In this document: piece by piece, positions 1 through 12,500 of the stretch
How the letters are laid out: every line of letters starts with the position of its first letter
How positions within the stretch are numbered: the stretch's first letter is position 1
Assembly: GCA_963514095.1 (NCBI GenBank)
Contig: OY741283.1
Span: 3,738,042 to 3,802,041, forward strand
Length of the DNA: 64,000 nucleotides
Direction of reading: 5' to 3'
From: Eutrigla gurnardus
Lineage: Eukaryota; Chordata; Actinopteri; Perciformes; Triglidae
Notes under the pieces: generated by a model
Told to the model about the DNA's origin: nothing
The model's input: only the letters and a program-made list of their open reading frames with translations
The model's database searches: none
Program-made: the position numbers and the translations under genes

Positions 1-2839
1 AAATAGTCTTGAAAGGGTCAGTTGATCTTCAAAGCAACGTGTCCACCCAAAGAACAAAGACGCCGGTTTACTAGAAAACATTCTGGTTTCCGCATCAAAT
101 GAGACGCATGTTTAACACCAAACCGTAGCCACCAAATCAGCGTCTAGCGTTTGTGTCGGACGGTTAGGCGTATCGGCCCATGATCCGCTGGTTTGGTGTC
201 ATCATTCTGTGATAGCGTTACTGCTGTGTAAATAGTTCACTCTGGGTTATTAGTCATGGAAGGAGACGCTATTTTCTTCCGTATTAGGAAAAGTAAAATG
301 AAAGAGAGACCCTCCTGACTTCCACACATGTGCACACAGGCTGCCTTTGATTTGTTTGGGCAAGCGAAAATGGGAGACGCTTCTGAATTCCAGACATTTT
401 GTGAATATTGGAGCTGTTGTTTTACAAGTGGGATTGTCTGAACTCCACGCCCATGAAGCCCGAGTGCATCGCGGGACATATTCAGACTCAATGTTCCCTC
501 CTCGGCGAACACTGTTTGCATGTGAGGGTTCTGCAAATGTGTGTTCACTCAGGAATGTGGTTTTGTTCTTTACGCACCATCTGTGGCTTTGCTTTGAGGT
601 ATTTTCCCAGACTCCTTTCCTTGCTGTTATGAAAAAGCTAACATGTTTTCCTCCCCCGACTACAGTGAGAAGCCGTGAGTTTGTTGTGAAATGCGTCACG
701 TCCGAGTGGCAAAAAACGGTCAAAGAGTGGATTTGGCTGTGTAACATAATTGCTGTTTTTCTCCCTCTGAGGAAACGTTGGCATCTTGATCAGGAAAACA
801 TTGTCTCTCTCTCTGCAAAAACATAAGCACATGCTTAAAGAATTTCAGTGAACCAACCTGGCCTCTCGGTTCAAGCTGGGGGCCCCTTGTATGAGGAGAG
901 GGAGGCCCCACACATTTCCATGATCTTTGCAAGGAATATACCCCGGGACCCCCCCCTCCGATGCACTTAAAGGAGGCTGTTCATGCCAATTTGCTGTCGA
1001 GGAACGCGTTTCAAGTTCTTCATCTTTGTTTGATGTCTCTGAAATCTGAAATTCTTTGCTGTTTTGTTTTATTATTGTTGAAGGGCAGCAGAGAGAGCTT
1101 CCTCTAAATGCTAGTCTATGTGGCTCTGGGTTTTAGCCGTTTTTGGTTGCATGTATTTTTCATCTGTTTATTTTCAAAGTCTGGAAAAGTCTTTGAGGTT
1201 CATCTGGTTGTGAGAAGAAAAAAACAACTTAAAAACATTGCATAGACAGCGACGTTGAATTAAAAGCTATTATAAGACCAATGACTAAGGAGTGTGACCG
1301 CGATGTTGCAATATAGCAATATGGCCATATGATGTGAAAACGTGATAAACAACCCCAAAAAACAGAGCAGCCACACCCAGAGCAGATTCTCCCATTAAAA
1401 AGCTGCAGCCAACGAGGACTGCAGAGAATATTCAGAGGTATCACTTATCGCATGCTCCCAGAAATTGTTTAGTTGGCAGAAATTAGTGTCAGCACTGTGA
1501 GCTAAATATATTTCCCCCAGAGTTAAATAAGGGCATGCTCAGGAAAAGCCCAGTGTAAGAGGATCCCACCAGCCAGACACAGGCCTAAATCCATAGACTA
1601 CATTGTCTCACAGCGAAAATACATCAGTGACTGTACAGGAAAGTATTTCTCTGTGACACTCTATCTCCAGGAATTTTCCACATGCGTATCAACTGGCCTG
1701 CAAAGTTCAGCATGACTGTAAATGTTATGCTGATGTGATGGTCTGTTTTAATGTGCGACGAGGAGGCGATCTAGACACCGAGACATCAGATTAGTGGTCT
1801 AAACAATCTGCATTCAAAAAGGGACGTAACCGGATGAAGGGAAAGACAAATTGAGGACACAGGAGGCTCTTTTTTCAAGTTATCAGCACAAGTTGCTGCT
1901 TCTTATTTGTACTATGAATAGGCTGTGTTGCGGTTATGAATGAGACTTGTTTACCCTTTTGGTGACCATGTGACTCACACTCCCACGCCCATTCGCAGGG
2001 CGTTTCCATGGCAGCAGTCGAGCATGGAACAGTGCGCTCGTAGTCAGGCTGGTCTGCAGGTCCTGAAATGGAGCCTTGGGGTGGGGGGGGGGGGGGGGGG
2101 GGATGTGTGCCTCTCACAGGATCACAGCTCGGCGCTCGCCTTTTTTTGGCCACGGCAGCCGTCCGGAGAGCATGTGCCTCGGCGTAACGAGTACAGAGAG
2201 GCTTCTAAAAACTGCCCCGGCCCAGCTTTAATGCAAAGTTGCATGGAAAAGAGGAAGAGAGGCTGCCTGTTTAATCTTGCTGGTCTAGTGAACCACATTA
2301 GACTCTCATCCTTTAACAAGCATCAGTGTGTGTGTGGTTCATGGGTTTATGCTGCCCTCTGCTGGCAGCTGGGCATCCAACATGCAAACATAAATATTGA
2401 CATGACGTAACTCTGGAATGTTGTTGTCATGTCTATGAAGTGAGTTCGTGGGGATGGATGCTAGTATGTTGGATCAGCAATTTACTAAAAATATGCGTTG
2501 ATAACAGAAATAATTATATCTGTTTAATTTAGAAATACTTCATTACTTACTATTGAAATTCTAAAGTACATAAGTATTCTCAGCGACTCAGCATTTTAAT
2601 GCAACTGGTCAAACAGAAGACATTATAATCCTCTGTAAAAAATGCATCATATTTTAAAAAACTGATCATTTGTTTGTTTTTTTTCAGTTAATCTTAATCT
2701 GTAAAGTGACTTGTTGGAGAAAATGGAAATACTCAAGTAATGTGCCTTTATCCTTAAATTTACTTTCAGTACAGCACGTTGATGAATGGACTTTGTTACT
2801 TAACACTAATCACCTAATATGTTGTTTTTTCCTCCTCAG
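1..2839. other. mafk upstream or intron-1 region, no gene seen
   Basis: No exon of a recognisable protein is visible. The overlapping open frames at 237-830 on both strands are unlike any family I know and lack convincing splice context. The stretch ends at the acceptor of the first mafk coding exon (AG at 2838-2839), so it is either intron 1 or upstream DNA, depending on where the untranslated first exon lies. It holds a run of 20 G (2083-2102) and a one-mismatch MARE-like site (2584-2593, reverse strand TGCTGAGTCG). Confidence 0.5.
2083..2102. repeat. poly-G run (20 G)
   Basis: Twenty consecutive G residues on the + strand. Such runs can form G-quadruplexes and are prone to length errors in sequencing, so the exact length is uncertain. 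Confidence 0.9.
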
Positions 2840-2882
2840 TGAGTCTTCTGTGAGATTCTGGCCAGTTGTCTGCATGCAGGGA

Positions 2883-2918
2883 ATGACGACTCATTTTAAG
2901 ACGAGCAAAGCTTTAAAG
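2883..2918 (+). CDS. mafk: mafk coding exon 1 (12 codons)
   Basis: The exon starts at 2840 after the AG of a pyrimidine-rich acceptor (tttttcctcctcag). The ATG is at 2883 and the donor is AAG|gtaagtgag at 2919. Bases 2840-2882 are 5' UTR. A 12-codon first coding exon is the usual layout of small Maf genes. Confidence 0.92.
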
Positions 2919-3441
2919 GTAAGTGAGTGAAACATAAGGAACTGTTGATGTTCCTCCACACGTGCTGCTCTTCACCAACTCACCTGTCCTGCAGGTCAAG
3001 AAGGAGGCGGGCGAGAATGCCCCGGCGGTCAGCGACGACGAGCTGGTGGCCATGTCGGTGCGGGAGCTCAACCAGCACCTGCGTGGGCTGACCAAGGACG
3101 ACGTCGCCCGGTTGAAGCAGCGGCGGCGGACCCTGAAGAACCGGGGCTACGCCGCCAGCTGCCGCATCAAACGCGTCACGCAGAAGGAGGAGCTGGAGAG
3201 ACAGAAGATAGAGCTGCAGCACGAGGTGGACAAGCTGGCCCGCGAGAACGCCAGCATGAAGATGGAGCTGGACGCCCTGCGGGCCAAGTACGAGGCCCTG
3301 CAGTGCTTCGCCAGGTCCGTGACCCGCGGGCCCCTCTCGCCGGGCAAGGTGGCGACCACCAGCGTCATCACCATAGTCAAGTCGGCCAACCACAACCGCA
3401 ACAACAACTCCAGCCCGACCCCGTTCTCAACCCTCTCCTAG
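2883..3441 (+). CDS. mafk: MafK, small Maf bZIP transcription factor
   Basis: The CDS is join(2883..2918, 2995..3441): 160 residues with a phase-0 intron of 76 bases. The first exon gives MTTHFKTSKALK, the second starts VKKEAGENAP, a close match to human MafK (156 aa). V13-K14-K15-E16 fits the sumoylation site known in small Mafs. Residues about 32-60 form the extended homology region that reads the GC flank of the Maf recognition element. The basic region is about 53-76 (KQRRRTLKNRGYAASCRIKR), followed by a leucine zipper at about 77-115. There is no transactivation domain, as expected for a small Maf. Family members homodimerise to repress, or pair with CNC factors (NF-E2, Nrf2) or Bach proteins in the nucleus. 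The tail ends in an Asn-rich stretch absent from human MafK. The VKKEAGENAP start and the tmem184a neighbour favour MafK over MafG or MafF. Confidence 0.95.
2995..3441 (+). CDS. mafk: mafk coding exon 2 (bZIP exon)
   Basis: The acceptor is cctgtcctgcag, ending at 2994. The frame runs without a stop to TAG at 3439-3441. It is far richer in G+C than the flanks, with strong codon bias, and carries the whole extended homology region, basic region and zipper. Confidence 0.95.
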   Translation, partial: VKKEAGENAPAVSDDELVAMSVRELNQHLRGLTKDDVARLKQRRRTLKNRGYAASCRIKRVTQKEELERQKIELQHEVDKLARENASMKMELDALRAKYEALQCFARSVTRGPLSPGKVATTSVITIVKSANHNRNNNSSPTPFSTLS

Positions 3442-6400
3442 TGATGACAGGACTGGGCTCTCCTCCTCCTGCCTGGTCCTTTCCTGGTTCTGACCCAGCC
3501 GGATCCCACTCATCCTGTACTGAGAGGACGCTCAGTAGTTAGACTGAGGGATGGGATGGGCTCTCTGTGATGTCACGCTGCGTTCACAACTCTGTCTCCT
3601 TCCGTCTCTTTACACCATGTTCACTGTCTGTGCACTGTGCAAACCCCGACCCCCGACCCCCCCCCAGCACCGGCAGGGTTCTGGGCCTCTGTGACCCGTC
3701 CATGACTGTTAGAGATTTGCTTTTTACTCCATTGTGAAAAAGGTGTTTGTCACGCCTTAATGTGGCAGCATTGGCCTGCTCTTACTCTATTAAGAGATTC
3801 AAGTATCCATGAGAGTCACATCTTCTTCAGTGTCTCAGTGTAAACTGAGCCTTTGAAGCTGTTGCCTTAAATAGTGATCAATATAAACTACATGTCGTTT
3901 AACACGAAGATGACTTATTGTTCCAGCTGAGAGGTTTTTTTTAGAGCTCCAGTTGCTAGTGGTTTCCAACCAGTTGCCTTTAAAATGCCAGCGATGTTTT
4001 CACTGGTTCCCTCTGTGCTGAGCAGTAAAAATCCCCTGTTGTACCGTTTTCATTTGGATTATGCATTATGCAGTTTGATAGCAACATAATGCAGTTGGAT
4101 AAACAACAAAAGGCCTCTAGCTGTGACGTTCCCTCTCGGCCTTATTTCGATGTTTCAACAGTAACATTTTTATGGGTTTAAAACTCCATCAAAAGGGCCA
4201 GAATTTGCATGCAAGTCTTATCTGGACTATATGGACTCCCCTTTATGAAATAATATTAAAGATGGCCATTTTTGTTTTTCCTACTATTGGAAACGATCAA
4301 ACAGATCTTTGCAGGGTTTATCAGGTAGCTTTTGAAGAGGCATATCTGATGAACCTTGAATTTGTCATTGGAGCTCGTCCGTGCAACTTGACATGTCCGA
4401 ATAGTTTGGTTGGGGTTGATATGGAATAGTTAATATGTTTAATATTAAGAGGGCGTTCGGCAGGTGCTGCGAGTGATTCTGTTGGTGAAGTATTCACATT
4501 TTTTTGCTCTAATATTTATTTGAAATGCAAAAAGGAGGTGAATACTTGTTTTCCACAGACTGGGAATGCTGTTTTGATGAAATGGGAAGATTGGAAAGTG
4601 ATTAATGAGCATTTTAGGGGGCCAGATTTGACACTGCTCAGCTTCTATCGTTATATATAGCACTTAAAAAGGAAACTGTTAAGATGCAGTATAAAATAAT
4701 TCACAGGGCAACTGATTCCGAGAATTGGAGATGGCCGACGGACGCCGTCCTTGCATTTTGTGAAGTTAGTTGCATGATGATTAAATGTGGTGTGACCACC
4801 GGACTGCGAGGTCGAGCCCGACGTACCCGAGGACGGTACACTCTCTGGGTTATAAGCCGCAGCACTTCCTTGGTTTTGTTTTTCCTCTTTCCTTTTATAC
4901 ACCACTCTTTGGTAGGTAATCCATATTGGATATATATATATATATATAATAAGATAATAGAGAGAGGTCCTTACAAGTGAAATGCAATTCAACTTACTTC
5001 CTGTATATTACAGACGACCGAAACGATAAAGCTCCCACTGCCTCCGTTGTCACTTTACATTGAGAACTCCGTCCAAATAAGAAATCATTCCTACTGCTGG
5101 GTCACTGCTGGTGTTGGTAAACAGCTTTTTAACCTTGCTTTTTGTTTTTTTTTGACACACTCTTCTGCAAGAGAACTCCTGACACCCATCTCTAGAAACG
5201 GTGGTGTCAACAACAACTAAAACAGTCAAATCACCTTTTATTTTTGTTTTTTTTGTACGTTTTGAGATATTTAAAATATGAAAATTCACTTGAAATCAAG
5301 CTGTTCTTACCGAGGATCCATTCCTAATTTGGAGTGAAGTCAGTAGAGATTGTTCATGTCAGGATTCTCTCTTGGCTAAGAGGACATGAGTCTTTCCCCT
5401 GTTCCATAGCTGCAAAGAACAGTTTGGGGAACTTTGCTGCTGTACAACCTGCTGTGATTTTTTTAAGCAGGGGCAATGCTGTGTTCTTACTTTTTGTATT
5501 TTCACTTGGTTTCTATGTCGATACATGCTATGTTCTCTTTCTGATACTTAGTTTTATATGCATATACAGTATATAAATATATATATATATTACATATTTT
5601 TCTATATTTATGTCTTTTACTATCCTGGGAGTGGTGTGATTATGTAATCATTCTTAATCTAAATGTTGACGCTGACCTTTTTTCTGAAAAAGTTGTATTC
5701 ACATATACAAAGAGAAAACTATTTTAATAACTTAAGTCGTGAGTATTTATACCCCATGAATAGGTTCTTCTCGGCACATTTACTACTTGTCTACTCGGAC
5801 AGACCGTGACTAGGCTTGCATACAGGCTACAGCTAATTAACCGTCCGGAATTAACGGGGGAATTACATTCTGACTGAAAGAGCATGTGTGATTTCATAAC
5901 TTCTGAATCTGTTATAACATTGTTATAAACAACAAATAAATTCATTGCAAAAGGAATGCAAAGGCAACTCATTCTACATAATAAATATAACAAATAAATA
6001 AACAGCAGTCTGATGTGATCAGAAATCAGAACCAAATATTCTCAGTTGGTATCTGGACTCATTTAGTTTTTTTTTTATTCAAAAAACTATTTGAATGCTC
6101 TTATTTTGGAACCTGCATGTAAACCTGGTCAGTCGTTTCTGGACGCAAAGGCGATATATTTCTCTAAATATGCTAATCGATTTAGTCGACAGTTTCAAAT
6201 GATGATGATGATGGTAATGCTTTTGTAACCTTTAAGAAACCTTACCGGAAAATAATTTCAAAGCTGCTAAAGACTGTCCACCATCTGGGCCAGAGGAATA
6301 TATATTAATAAATAATATCACACGTTTACATGAGTCATTTTACAAGACAAAACTGCTTGAAGCGTCACAGTGACCTCTTGTGGTAAAAACTAAAAATGAG

Positions 6401-7510
6401 CAGTTTCATTTTAAAACACATTACTGTATTTGGATCTGAGGTGGAAGCTTTGAGTCGGCACACCTTTAAAAAGTCATTTCTGTACCATAATAATAGACAA
6501 ACCTCTCTCCAGGTGAATTCAGTGTTTTGCTGTTAGTCGTCCATCCAGTGTGACCATCCAGGTCCATTCAAGCTCTCAAATACATGTGCTAGCTTTACCA
6601 GCAAATATTCTCCATTTAACATAATACTTTTCATTTTCTACAAGCCACTTCATAAAAGCAGACCTGCAGAGTAAATGCAGGGAGCATTGTACAGAAATAT
6701 AGACATTTATGGGTGAAAAGGGGTTTAAACATTACCTTCCATGGATGTTTCTTTCTTCCTAAAGTTGAAGCAACTGCAGCTTGTTATACAGAAAGAACCA
6801 AGGAGCTGTAATGGAACTATTTAAAAAGATATCAATGGTTATTTTACATTTTTATATGAACCATATCAATGCAATTGTATGTATGGAAATGAGGTTTCTT
6901 GTGTATCTTGACTCAAGATTTTAATTTAAAAATACTGCCTGAAAACATGTCTTTGATTAAATAAGCACACAGACAAGCTTTGCCAGTCCTACAAGCTACA
7001 GTAACTACAGTAACTTTGACTTTAGACATGTAGAAAGTCAGCTTTAGTCATGTAGATTGAATAAATTCAGAAAAACTCCATAATAGAAGGAATGGAGCAT
7101 GTTTATGGATAATAGCGTTGTGGGTGAAATACGTTAAATGTTAGTTAAACAGCAGCAGTTTCCATATTCAGTTTGTGATTCAGAGGTAAATGGATTTCCT
7201 TGTTCTAGTCTCGTTGAGGCTAAACGAGGGCCGTGATGAAGCAGCATAAACGGAGTATGTACCCATCCTAACTTACTCTGCTCACATATATTTTATATTT
7301 ATTTCATTGAATTGTAATTTTATTAAAAAAGAAACACCTAAATTATTTTTATTTTCATTTATTTACATGTTTTCTCAATGAACTACCCTCATGTACAAAT
7401 AAAGTCTGTATTTGTTTCTGCTCTGATTTTAAAGTATGGTAAATTATTCCTATAAATAAGTCTGCTGTGTCTGTTTTTGTACCTTCAAAATAAAAGCTTT
7501 TTCCTCGTTG
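3442..7510 (+). other. mafk: probable mafk 3' UTR
   Basis: AT-rich DNA after the mafk stop with no credible coding exon. Candidate polyadenylation signals AATAAA lie at 7398-7403 and 7489-7494; the second is followed by a T- and GT-rich stretch (ctttttcctcgttg), which suits cleavage near 7510. That would make a 3' UTR of about 4.1 kb. Earlier AATAAA motifs (for example near 5935 and 5995) could give shorter forms. The region has many ATTTA motifs and TA runs (4930-4948, 5574-5592), consistent with an unstable message. The UTR extent is inferred, not proven. Confidence 0.5.
7398..7494 (+). terminator. mafk: candidate mafk polyadenylation signals
   Basis: Two AATAAA hexamers at 7398-7403 and 7489-7494, about 90 bases apart, at the end of a long AT-rich stretch and before the convergent tmem184a gene. 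The downstream sequence is T/GT-rich. Confidence 0.45.
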
Positions 7511-8523
7511 AGACGTGCAGATTCACTCAGTTCAAATTACACGGGCAAAAAAACAATTATTTAATTTTCAAAGACACAAGTCAACTATCTCTTTGTACCC
7601 AACAAAATACATTCTGCTTTCCCAGAAAGACAGCTATAATTGGCACAAGTGTATGAAAATTAAAAGAACCTACGACTACAAAATTGGTCTCCAATAATTA
7701 CTGAGAAAACTATAAGTCTCCCATGAGACAAACAACATTTTTAGAAAGAAAAAATGGGAAAAGAAACTTTGTAGTCTCTCAAAGCAAACAAATTAGTTTG
7801 CATTCCTCTTTTCCTCTAGACTGAACTGTGTTTGGTCCAATTACGCCTGAAGTACACACATTAAATACAATAAAATACACCCAATTCATAATCCAAACAA
7901 ATATTAAACACCAAAATCTACATCATTTAAATTCTGTGCTTACTTCATAATGGAATGGAATTATAACATGGATAGTGATGAGAACACGTCAAACATTCAG
8001 AACCACACATTTACAACAGTGCAGGAGCTGCAAAAAGACTAATTGTTAGCGTCTGTCTAGTTGCATTGAATTAAACTCTTTAGCATGCTGGGAAAATTAA
8101 TGAGAGGAATACAACTGCCACTTTGCAAGAGACAGGTTTATCCAATTTGTCCGTGCTACGGTGGATGCATAAGGATTGCAAAGAGTCTGCAGTTTGAAGG
8201 GCCTGCTCCAAAAAAAACTAAAAAACAAAAGTGTCTCTGAACCAATCTTTCCATTTGTCAGGAAACCATGCAGAGGAATGCTCAGCAAATACTTCAGAAA
8301 ACCAGCAGATGTGAGAGACAGTCCATAAAGTGTCATTCCAAGCCGTCGCTGGCTTCCCCGCTCCCCTCCTGGAGTCACATATTAATCATCTCCTCTTTGA
8401 AAGCGACATGAGTCGGAGGAGAACGCACTTCAGACGGCCAGAGAGCGGGACAGAATCAGGACCGGGGACCCTGCTGAACACCCAGCAGCTCGATTTAAAG
8501 GGAATTCACAGCTCCGCGTAGAG
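7511..8523. other. intergenic spacer between mafk and tmem184a
   Basis: AT-rich sequence between the convergent 3' ends of mafk and tmem184a. No gene, recognised repeat or clear regulatory motif was seen. Part of it may be tmem184a 3' UTR; I found no convincing minus-strand AATAAA that fixes its end. Confidence 0.5.
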
Positions 8524-9106
8524 TAGGGGTGACATTCCTGTGATGACTACCACCGAGATAACGACAGGTCAGCTCTCTCTTCACCGGAGGGGCGTCCCCG
8601 ACTAGGAATATACACAAATCTGACCGGTCAAGTCTCGCCTATACTCTACTGATCGTCAAATTATGTTGTTAGTAGAGATACATGTTACTATCAATTAGCT
8701 GATTGTTGTGTGTGTGTGTGTGTGTGTGTGTGGCTGCAGCTCCGTCACTGTGTGTAGTACCGACACGAAGCAGAGATCAATACAGAGACACCGTTTGTTA
8801 TTCAGCTTGCTTTTCGTGGTTGTAAATAGGACTTTCAGACCTGATTCCATTCTCCACATCGCAGCGATTCCACAGATAGGAGGGAAGTCGTAAACTGCTG
8901 CCATAGCAACGCAAACAGCCGTTTCTACACGCCACGGCCATCTGATTTTAAGAGAATCGTTGTTTGTATATATGCTTTGGACTATTCTATGATTTAAAAA
9001 TAGCCATGTTGGATTTATGAAAAATGTCCCCCGTCACTTTGACGACCTAACGGTGAGACCGGCAGTTGAATGAGGTTGAATCGTCGACTAGTCGAGGTCA
9101 CCCCTA
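8524..9106. mobile_element. probable non-autonomous hAT-like element
   Basis: The left end reads TAGGGGTGAC (8524-8533) and the right end is its exact reverse complement GTCACCCCTA (9097-9106). TAGGGGTG is also the terminus of the confirmed hAT at 20249. Just inside the right end is the palindrome TCGACTAGTCGA, typical of subterminal hAT motifs. The ends differ beyond 10 bp, and the flanking 8-mers (8516-8523 and 9107-9114) do not match, so the boundaries or the pairing of ends may be wrong. There is no transposase frame. A (TG)n run lies inside. Confidence 0.42.
8707..8732. repeat. (TG)n microsatellite
   Basis: About 13 uninterrupted TG units. Confidence 0.95.
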
Positions 9107-9295
9107 GGTCATTGAGCTTTTCATTTAAAAACCTACTCTCTCTTCCTCCTCTTGTTGCTTAAATTAATAATTAGATCAGGACGGAAGCAAGAAGTCCATT
9201 TTAAATACTGGGATAATGGAAATTAAACACCTGGATTTAATCCAGCTCTGTGGGATATACAGCCGCTCCCCCCCTCAGGGGTCAGACGTATATGC

Positions 9296-9525
9296 CTATA
9301 ACTCATCGTCAGACGTGATCAGCATGATCTTGTCCGACTTGCGGGAGCTCTTGTTGCCCGTGGGCACTTTTCCGTTGGTGCTGGGCTGGACCACCTCCTG
9401 TGTGGACTGCTGGGTGTACTGCTGGTAGGCTGGGGAGAAGTTGTGGATGGCATCCTGGACCATGTCCCCCGGGTTTATGGTCTCCTTCAGACCGCTAGAG
9501 ATGCTGTGCATTGGAGGGATGTTTT
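9296..9525 (-). CDS. tmem184a: tmem184a last coding exon and stop
   Basis: Encodes (E)NIPPMHSISSGLKETINPGD, then [20 protein letters not shown] and a Ser/Lys-rich end ...MLITSDDEL, with TAG at 9296-9298. The acceptor is gttcctacag. Human TMEM184A has the same [32 protein letters not shown] core and a similar acidic end. Confidence 0.93.
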
Positions 9526-12500
9526 CTGTAGGAACAAGGGAGATGTACGATGAGACGATCATGCACCTGACAATCTTTAAAATAACTGTCCAATGGTGAC
9601 TGCTTGGAAAGCAGCTGTGAAAATGGTCAAGAATTTTCATTTTAATACACATCGGCATTGGATTAATTTATAAAATATCGTGAATTGAATCATGACTGTC
9701 ATTTTCAAAAAGTTATTACAGCAGTAAGATTTGACAATCTGTGAGAAGAAACAAAAGAAAATAATTAAGAGTAAAAACTAAATAACAGGCAGGATGTTTT
9801 TTCACCCCATCATGGCTTTTTAAACCAGCTGCAGCCTCTAAATGGACTGAAAAGAATTCAGTCCCACAGCCACCATCCTCCCTGATGGTCCCTTAGCACC
9901 CAGCTGTGAGCCAGGTTGGATTTCACCCCGAGAACTAAAAGGGTGTTCAAGCCAAAAAAAAGAAAAAAAGAAGAAGAATGGGCCGACATCCACAGCCTTC
10001 AGTTTCAGGGTCACTGGCAGTGCTGCTGTCTGGATGGCTCATGGAGGTGGGAAAGAGAAGGCTACGTTGGGGTGGATGAGTGGAGGAACAGGGCAGTTAG
10101 GCACGCTCTGCTGAGCCTCTCCTTAGTGCCTTCCTGCTCCACAGGGCCGAAGCAGAGGCACGATAAACCAGAGGTGTGGCAATCTCTGCAATCACACACT
10201 TCAACACCTGAGGGTGTGTGTGTGAGACAGCTCAACAACGGTGGGAATGGTATCCTCAACTATTTAGGTTGCAGGAAGAGGACAAAACAGCCAAATGTAA
10301 ATGTCAAAAACGGATTAATCAGCTGTCAAACACTCTGGCCTGGCATCATTATTATAACTCAACAGCAAGATGAGTAATGGATTCCTTCCTGTGTGGAAGA
10401 AGAGTGTTTTTGATTGCTGACCTAGACGACAGGTCTTGGATGGTGCGTAATAACGTGCAGAGAGTTTTGGTGCATCTGGAGTTGACTTCTCTTATTTTTT
10501 CCAGAACATTAAGAGAAAATATTTGAGGGAATATTGCTGCATGAGGCCGTACATGTGCCCTTAGGCTAATGAAAGGCCCTGCTGACTTCCAAACCTGATG
10601 AGCATCCTAATCAAGACTTCACTATATTCTAGTACAAATGTGTAAACATGTAGACAGTCCAGCTTGTAAATCAGTTAAAACAGGAAGAATTAAAAGCTCC
10701 AAAAAGGCACGAGGAGAGATATTACTGTTGCAAACACTTTCACGCTTGAAAAGTACAAATGGAGTACAGCTCACCTGGCACTTCGTTTTTTTTCTCCTGA
10801 TAGACGGTGCAGGTGAAGGCGTATCGGAGGGCGATAGCCGCGAAGAACATCTCAATGCAGATGATGAAGTTCTGCCAGCCGGCTGCCACGGTGCCGGTGC
10901 CGACCTCTTGCCCGTCGATGAAGAGAGCGTTGGGTATGACGCCGCAGCGCTCCATGATGGCGAGGACCATTCCTACAAAAAAAACAGCTATTCATCAGCA
11001 ATTCATACTTTTATGTAGCAAACAGGAAAAAAAAAAGTAGGTTAGAGAACAGACCTTGCCAGAAGGACAAGAAGATGACGGATTTGATGGTGAGGAACTT
11101 CAGCACCGGTTCGTACGGCCTGAGCAGGTCACTCGTGGCGAAGAAGAAGACGAAGAGAGCGTAGAGAGCCAGGCTGACTGAGAAGTTTTGGATGATTGTG
11201 ATATAAAGGTATCCTCCATTTATGCTGCAAAGAAACAAGAGTGTGAAAAGATCCATAATTACACATTTGCTACATTTAAAAACCATGAAATATTCCCTCC
11301 GGTGATCATAACACAATGCGATGACGTTTTCAGCCGTGTTGCGAGAACAGCTGGAAATACAGCCCTATTATCCTCTTAGCGGTTATTAAAGCCGACTTCT
11401 TACTTCAGGATGCACACTCGTCTATATTTCATTGTCAGACTGCCTTTTCTACCCTCTTTGCATTCTAGAGAGCCTCTCCGAGGCCTCAGCTGTGACGACA
11501 CTAATTACTCCCATCCAGTATAGGGCGCACGGTTGGCTGAAAGCGCACAAGTAAACAATCAGTGAATCATCACGGCCTTACAGGGCTTAAAGAGAAATAC
11601 AGTTACTTCTGCCTGCTAATTTTGCTTGTTGAGGTAAGTGGAGAAATAAGCGGGAGGAATTTAATCATGTCTATCTTTTAGCTTGACAGTAAGAGGGTGC
11701 TGATATGAGGCTGATTGGAAAAACGGCTGTCACAAGCCATTGTTGAACTCTACTTCTGCTGAGCGGGTTAGAAAAGAGTGTTGTCGCAGCTGAATCTTCA
11801 GAGAAGAGACGCTGAGCTGAGAGGCAGAGAAGAGCACCTGAAAGTAAGTCAGACAGTTTACTGACTACAGATTTATAGCTTATGATTACACGGTAAAGAC
11901 AATTTTATTGATGCATCACCCTCTCAATATTGCTTTGAGACTCTGATTGGCTCATCTGGCATGACAGAAAATACACTAAAATTAAATTTGTCAGTCTTTA
12001 ATTTACTTTTTTTTTTTACTACCGGGTGCAACATACAAAATAACAATTAAATGTCTTCATTTCAGGACACTTTAAAACTTTAAAGAAATGTAATTTCAGT
12101 CGTCCATACATCAAAAACAGCTGACAGAACTGGGACAACGTGCAGTAAACACTCACAGGAAAAGTTTGAATTCAGAAATTAATTCTAAACATCTTCATCA
12201 TGCCGACGGTGAAGAGGTGATATAAATATCTCCCTGCTGGCAATGACATGGAGAGCATACGATACGTAAAGAGAGGTGCTGCTCACTTAAAGTCTCCATC
12301 GTGATATTTGCCAAAGGCCTGCAGGATGATGGTGATGGCTGCCATGATGGGTTTGACAACGCAGAACTGGAGAGTCGCCTGGAGAAAACATCACAATTTA
12401 AGAATTAGACACCCGAAACAAGCGAGGACACCGTGAAGACGGAGGAGGAGGAGGATGAAGCATGATGAGGTCATGTCACAATCTGCTTGTACTTCTAATT

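Noticed and set aside
237..826. Overlapping 100-165 residue frames on both strands
   Set aside because: No recognisable domain, frames overlap on opposite strands, and no splice or promoter context was found.
2980..3393. 137-residue minus-strand frame opposite the mafk bZIP exon
   Set aside because: Shadow of the GC-rich mafk coding strand; no independent motif.
4796..4845. tRNA-like B-box (ggtcgagcccg)
   Set aside because: No cloverleaf, A-box or anticodon arm could be drawn around it.
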